DNA of 38,687 bases from contig NZ_JANIBK010000027.1 in assembly GCF_024505165.1 (NCBI RefSeq), positions 1 to 38,687 of the forward strand. The letters run 5' to 3'. Shown here in pieces: positions 35,597 to 38,687 of this stretch. The DNA is from Methylomonas rivi (lineage in GTDB: Bacteria > Pseudomonadota > Gammaproteobacteria > Methylococcales > Methylomonadaceae). The notes below the pieces were generated by a model. It saw only the letters and a program-made list of their open reading frames with translations. It made no database searches and was not told the DNA's origin. The stretch's first letter is position 1. Every line of letters starts with the position of its first letter. The translations under genes were made by a program, and so were the position numbers.

Positions 35597-36897
35597 GTTT
35601 TCCGCGTTACCCTAGCTACAAGGACAGCGGCGTCGAATGGTTGGGCGAAGTACCGGAGCATTGGAATGTCACACGTTTGAGATTTCTATGCCAAATTGAA
35701 ACTGGAGATGCAGATACTGTAGACGCAGTTGAAGATGGAGAATATCCATTTTTCGTTCGCTCATCGACTGTAGAAAGAATTGGCAGATTTACCCATGACT
35801 GCGAGGCAGTATTAACGGCAGGCGACGGGGTTGGCGTTGGCAAAGTATTTCATCATTTTGAAGGAAAGTTTTGCGCTCATCAGAGGGTCTATATCTTTAG
35901 AGATTTTCGAGATATAAAAGGGCGATTTTTTTATAACTACATTAAAGAATTATTTCTGCGCGTAGTATTAGAAGGCACGGCAAAATCAACCGTTGATTCT
36001 CTAAGACGGCCCATGATTGCGGATTTTCAGATAACTGTGCCTCCGCTTTCTGAACAACAACAAATCGCCGCCTTCCTCGACGGCGAAACCGCCAAGATTG
36101 ACGCGCTGATTGCCGAACAGCAACAGCTGATCGAACTGCTGAAAGAAAAGCGGCAGGCGGTGATTTCCCACGTCGTCACCAAAGGCCTCAACCCCGATGC
36201 GCCAATGAAGGATTCCGGCATAGCATGGCTGGGCGAGGTGCCGGAGCATTGGGAAATTTCACGGCTAGGCTATGAATCTTGGGTTAGGGCTAGATTGGGC
36301 TGGAAGGGGCTGAAAGCTGAGGAATACGTAGATGATGGATTTGTTTTTCTTGCAACACCTAATATCAAAGGGTTGAGCATTGATTTTGAGAACGTCAATT
36401 TCATCAATGAACATCGCTATGATGAATCACCCGAAATTAAGCTCAGAGTTGGTGATGTCTTATTAGCTAAAGACGGCTCAACTCTTGGCACCGTCAATGT
36501 GGTTCGCTCTCTGCCGAGACCAACAACAGTAAATAGTTCGATTGCCGTCATTACGCCCAATCTATCCTTAAGCGGCATTTTTCTTTTTTACTTATTTCAA
36601 GGATTCTATATGGAGAACACCATACAGAGGATCAAAGGCGGCATGGGAGTTCCACATCTTTTCCAAGCAGATTTGAACAAGTTCTACATTCCACTACCGC
36701 CATTTAAAGAACAACAATCGATTGCAACCTTCCTCGACAACGAAACCACTAAACTCGACACCCTCACTGCCGAAGCCAAACGCGGCATTGAGCTACTGCA
36801 AGAACGCCGCACCGCTCTGATTTCCGCCGCCGTCACCGGCAAGATTGACGTGCGCGGTCTAGTCTCTACGGCAATACCGGAGGAAGCCGCCGCATGA
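35593..36897 (+). CDS. hsdS: Type I restriction-modification specificity subunit
   Basis: A 434-residue HsdS from the ATG at 35593, overlapping the hsdM stop as ATGA; an earlier frame start at 35551 lies inside hsdM. It has two half-repeats, each with an opening motif ([32 protein letters not shown]), a variable target recognition domain (about residues 25-150 and 225-365), and a conserved helical spacer ([39 protein letters not shown]). Each recognition domain reads one half of a bipartite target. The variable domains are AT-richer than the conserved blocks, a sign of domain exchange. Its TGA overlaps the ATG of the hsdR remnant. Confidence 0.96.
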   Translation: MSFPRYPSYKDSGVEWLGEVPEHWNVTRLRFLCQIETGDADTVDAVEDGEYPFFVRSSTVERIGRFTHDCEAVLTAGDGVGVGKVFHHFEGKFCAHQRVYIFRDFRDIKGRFFYNYIKELFLRVVLEGTAKSTVDSLRRPMIADFQITVPPLSEQQQIAAFLDGETAKIDALIAEQQQLIELLKEKRQAVISHVVTKGLNPDAPMKDSGIAWLGEVPEHWEISRLGYESWVRARLGWKGLKAEEYVDDGFVFLATPNIKGLSIDFENVNFINEHRYDESPEIKLRVGDVLLAKDGSTLGTVNVVRSLPRPTTVNSSIAVITPNLSLSGIFLFYLFQGFYMENTIQRIKGGMGVPHLFQADLNKFYIPLPPFKEQQSIATFLDNETTKLDTLTAEAKRGIELLQERRTALISAAVTGKIDVRGLVSTAIPEEAAA

Positions 36898-37073
36898 GAA
36901 ATCTGCACCGGGAAGTTAATTTCGAAAATGAAATCTGCGAACACCTCGCCGTCACTGGTAAGATCGATGTTAGATATTCATCCTTTAGTTGGAGTCTTCA
37001 ACATGCAAGCCATCGAACTCGAAACCGACATTACGCCGGATGGCCATATTCAATTGCCCAGCCCATTGCGTAA
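36894..37073 (+). pseudogene. hsdR remnant fused to an hsdS-like 3' relic
   Basis: A 59-codon frame starting at the ATGA overlap with hsdS, exactly where hsdR belongs. The first 19 residues, [19 protein letters not shown], match the N-terminus of type I restriction endonuclease subunits (HsdR, about 1000 residues). The frame then continues as AVTGKIDVR (36948-36974), which repeats the C-terminal motif of the intact hsdS (36829-36855) at protein level (9 of 9) but only 20 of 27 bases. After that it reads out of frame through the start of vapB to a TAA at 37071. The nuclease/ATPase motor is therefore missing here. An intact hsdR elsewhere cannot be excluded. Confidence 0.8.
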
Positions 37074-37266
37074 CGTCTTTGGTCGCCATGCGCGCTTGAT
37101 TTTGCTATTGGACGAGCGGCAACCTGCAGATTCCCCCTCACTCCGTCAAGCCAATGATACGGACGCTTTTCTCGCCGCGTTGGCCGGTGGTTTAAGCGAG
37201 GATTTTCCCAATGATATTGACGAAACTGATTTAGGTATCGACACTCCGCGACGAGAATTGGATTGA
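37003..37266 (+). CDS. VapB-like antitoxin
   Basis: An 87-residue protein starting at the ATG at 37003 with TTGGAG upstream; the frame is open from 36928, but the earlier part lies in the hsdR relic. The N-terminal half (MQAIELETDITPDGHIQLP, then SPLRNVFGRHARLILLLDE) resembles an AbrB-type swapped-hairpin DNA-binding domain. The acidic C-terminus (DFPNDIDETDLGIDTPRRELD) would wrap the toxin. The neighbouring PIN-domain toxin begins at its last base, so they form a coupled pair, probably autoregulated. Confidence 0.82.
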   Translation: MQAIELETDITPDGHIQLPSPLRNVFGRHARLILLLDERQPADSPSLRQANDTDAFLAALAGGLSEDFPNDIDETDLGIDTPRRELD

Positions 37267-37667
37267 TGCGCTATTTACTGGACACTAATGCCGCTATTGC
37301 GTTGCTGAAAGAGCATCCGGGGGTTCTGCATCATGTTCGGCGAGTCGGCAGTTCCGCCTTATTACTTTGTGCGCCAGTCGAAGCCGAGTTGTGGTATGGC
37401 GTCTTTAAAAGTGCCCAACAGCAACGCAACCAGATGCGTGTGACCACCTTGTTGGAATGGTTACCAAGCTTGCCCTTTGCGGGACAGGCACCGCGTCATT
37501 TTGGGAAAATTCGTGCCGATCTGGCAAGGCTAGGCACGCCGATAGGCCCTTATGATTTACAAATTGCCGCCATTGCCCGCGCCCATAATTTAGTTTTGGT
37601 TACACACAACACCCGCGAATTCTCTCGGGTTCAAGGTTTGATTTTGGAGGATTGGGAAACGGATTGA
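37266..37667 (+). CDS. VapC-like PIN-domain ribonuclease toxin
   Basis: A 133-residue protein from the ATG at 37266 (one base overlaps the antitoxin stop; a TTG one codon upstream is also in frame). PIN-domain acidic residues appear in order: YLLDTNAAIALL (Asp6), APVEAELWYGV (Glu about 40), GPYDLQIAAIARAHNLVLVTHNTREFSRV (Asp about 97, then the Thr-His-Asn-Thr strand), and VQGLILEDW at the end. The family cleaves tRNA or rRNA and is held inactive by its antitoxin. The pair sits at the place of the missing hsdR, a plausible scar-stabilising insertion. Confidence 0.92.
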   Translation: MRYLLDTNAAIALLKEHPGVLHHVRRVGSSALLLCAPVEAELWYGVFKSAQQQRNQMRVTTLLEWLPSLPFAGQAPRHFGKIRADLARLGTPIGPYDLQIAAIARAHNLVLVTHNTREFSRVQGLILEDWETD

Positions 37668-37713
37668 TCAGCAAAACCCAAACCTTGAATATTCCAACCC
37701 CGCTTAGCATCTT

Positions 37714-38382
37714 ATGACACAAATCACTTTCACCCCCGCCGATTACACCGAAATTCGCCGCCGTAGCGTGGACCTACACAGCAAAATTTTCAAGAAGCTC
37801 ACCAAAGATGACGACAAAACCTGCGCCAAACATCTCGGCGTTTGGCGGAACAAAGCCGTTGCTCTGGAAAGCGACGAGGAAGTCGATTTGTTTGCCGATT
37901 ACGCTATTTATGGTTACCGGCCGCGCGGTTTCAATATGGCGGAAAAATATCTGCGCCTGTTCAGCCGGGACGCCGACGAATTTGAACTGGCCTTGCTTCG
38001 CCACATGCGCCATGCCCACTATGCGATTTATCAAGCCGATGAAACCGACGGCAACGAATTTTTGCAGGCCACCGATGTGTTCAGCAAGCAGACTTATCGA
38101 TTATTGGATCGGCAAATGGCTCAAACTGCTTACACAGGGCTCATGCTAGCGGGTTACCTGATCGACTTTGACGATTTCACGATACAAACCGGTGGCACAG
38201 TGAAAGTCACACGCGAAATCTTGCAGGCCGACGAAGTGGTTCATGTGATCGATCATATCGAGGATGAACAATTGGCCAGCTTTCTCAGCGACGCCGCGAA
38301 CGGCGCCAAACTGGCGCGTGCGGTTGTTTCCGCGGCGTTCAGGCTGGGACAAACCGGTAATTTCCAACATCAGGCGGTTTAA
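37714..38382 (+). CDS. Unrecognised 222-residue protein in the restriction-modification locus
   Basis: I do not recognise this protein. It is soluble, mostly helical, with a basic N-terminal part (SVDLHSKIFKKLTKDDDKTC), a tyrosine- and arginine-rich middle (DYAIYGYRPRGFNMAEKYLRLF) and HMRHAHYAIYQADETDGNEFL, where His and Asp residues could bind metal. Codon use is close to hsdM and hsdS and there is no frame disruption. The ATG lacks a good ribosome-binding site and 46 bases separate it from vapC. Because it lies in the same direction after vapBC it may be a defence accessory gene, but no function is supported by sequence. Confidence 0.7.
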   Translation: MTQITFTPADYTEIRRRSVDLHSKIFKKLTKDDDKTCAKHLGVWRNKAVALESDEEVDLFADYAIYGYRPRGFNMAEKYLRLFSRDADEFELALLRHMRHAHYAIYQADETDGNEFLQATDVFSKQTYRLLDRQMAQTAYTGLMLAGYLIDFDDFTIQTGGTVKVTREILQADEVVHVIDHIEDEQLASFLSDAANGAKLARAVVSAAFRLGQTGNFQHQAV

Positions 38383-38632
38383 TCGATCAACGCATCAAAT
38401 CATGCGCATACCTGCTAGACATACCCACGCCGAAAGTAATAACATTGTTAGCACAATTGTAACTATTCAGCGTAGGTTGGGTTAGGCGCTAGCCGTAACC
38501 CAACGCATCGGCTTATGGCGGTGCAATGGCTTCAATAGTTGGGTTACGCTCTATCGAGCTAACCCAACCTACGCAATTGATCCGCATCGGCCGGCATTCA
38601 CTGAATAGTTACGCACAATTAAGGAGGTTGTC
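38383..38632. other. Intergenic region holding a palindromic element
   Basis: It carries the nested palindrome listed separately, and the strong ribosome-binding site AAGGAGG (38621-38627) for the next gene. No gene of its own is seen in these 250 bases. Confidence 0.6.
38455..38620. mobile_element. MITE-like nested palindrome
   Basis: Perfect 16-base inverted termini GCGTAGGTTGGGTTAG (38470-38485) and CTAACCCAACCTACGC (38559-38574) enclose a 105-base element that also contains inverted CGTAACCCAACG/GTTGGGTTACG copies. Outside it, AATTGT plus AACTATTCAG (38455-38470) is mirrored by CTGAATAGTT plus ACGCACAATT (38601-38620), with a four-base difference. The TAGGTTGGGTTAG core is a recurrent palindromic repeat in many proteobacteria. 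No transposase is present, so any mobility would be in trans. Confidence 0.75.
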
Positions 38633-38687
38633 ATGCGCAGTCAATTAAGAAAAATCGGCAATTCACGCGGCGTCATCATCCCAGCCT
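38633..38687 (+). CDS. MazE/AbrB-type antitoxin, partial (runs off right edge)
   Basis: Only 18 residues are available: MRSQLRKIGNSRGVIIPA. The KIGNSRGVIIP sequence is the opening of the SpoVT-AbrB swapped-hairpin domain in MazE/PemI-type antitoxins (L-x-K-x-G-N-S-x-G-V-x-I-P). The start is supported by the Shine-Dalgarno AAGGAGG five bases upstream. A toxin gene (MazF/ChpB or PIN) is expected just beyond the window. It is the second antitoxin-type gene in this locus. Confidence 0.85.
   Translation, partial: MRSQLRKIGNSRGVIIPA

Noticed and set aside
31385-38687. Second attachment site matching the tRNA-Ser 3' end
   Set aside because: Reading through to the right edge, no repeat of the T-arm/acceptor sequence was found in the window.

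Overview
The window looks like chromosomal DNA of a gammaproteobacterium, most likely a methanotroph-type lineage (Methylomonas/Methylobacter-like). This is inferred from the overall look of the housekeeping proteins (RNase R, RlmB, IspH, RraA, LpxK, KdsB, AroC, PrmB), from the Gram-negative envelope genes, and from the kind of dispersed repeats present; no taxonomic marker such as rRNA is in the window. Almost all of the first 31 kb is read on the minus strand in compact, often overlapping gene strings.

Layout. 1-3914: rnr, rlmB and a flavocytochrome c sulfide dehydrogenase pair (fccA, and fccB running off the left edge), in one minus-strand string. 3980-11109: an unrecognised 529-residue protein, a small exported protein, an AsmA-like/DUF748 giant and its lipoprotein partner. 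11232-14875: Hsp15 (S4 RNA-binding), a rhodanese, ispH, rraA and the U32 peptidase-like tRNA hydroxylation gene trhP/yegQ. 15012-18442: a complete dTDP-L-rhamnose operon in the order rfbB-rfbD-rfbA-rfbC. 18552-20869: a response regulator with TPR repeats plus a minimal soluble histidine kinase. 21022-22682: a GNAT enzyme, a folded repeat element bounded by 42-bp direct repeats, and an AT-rich DUF2971 gene. 22727-25718: a tightly overlapped exbB-exbD-lpxK-trm112-kdsB operon for envelope energy coupling and lipid A/KDO supply. 25752-31110: an HcaT-like MFS transporter, aroC, prmB, an HDOD protein on the plus strand, and an M20 amidohydrolase.

A tRNA-Ser(GGA) gene with a clear promoter (31247-31384) marks the start of an accessory region that runs to the right edge. 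Directly after it are an N-terminal fragment of a tyrosine integrase; an opposing gene whose protein carries a 21-unit Asp-Leu/Asp-Pro repeat, encoded by a 126-bp hexanucleotide array, and whose 3' part lies antisense to the integrase fragment; an XRE regulator with a GNAT-like partner; and a type I restriction-modification locus (hsdM, hsdS). The hsdR gene that should follow hsdS is reduced to about 19 codons, fused in frame to a short relic resembling the 3' end of another hsdS, and a VapBC toxin-antitoxin module follows at once. An unrecognised 222-residue gene, a palindromic MITE-like element and the first codons of a MazE/AbrB-type antitoxin close the window.

The points most worth a second look are the hsdR deletion scar next to vapBC, the hexanucleotide-repeat gene overlapping the integrase relic, the folded repeat at 21530-21912, and the nested palindrome at 38455-38620. 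Everything here comes from reading the sequence alone; no database or folding program was run.
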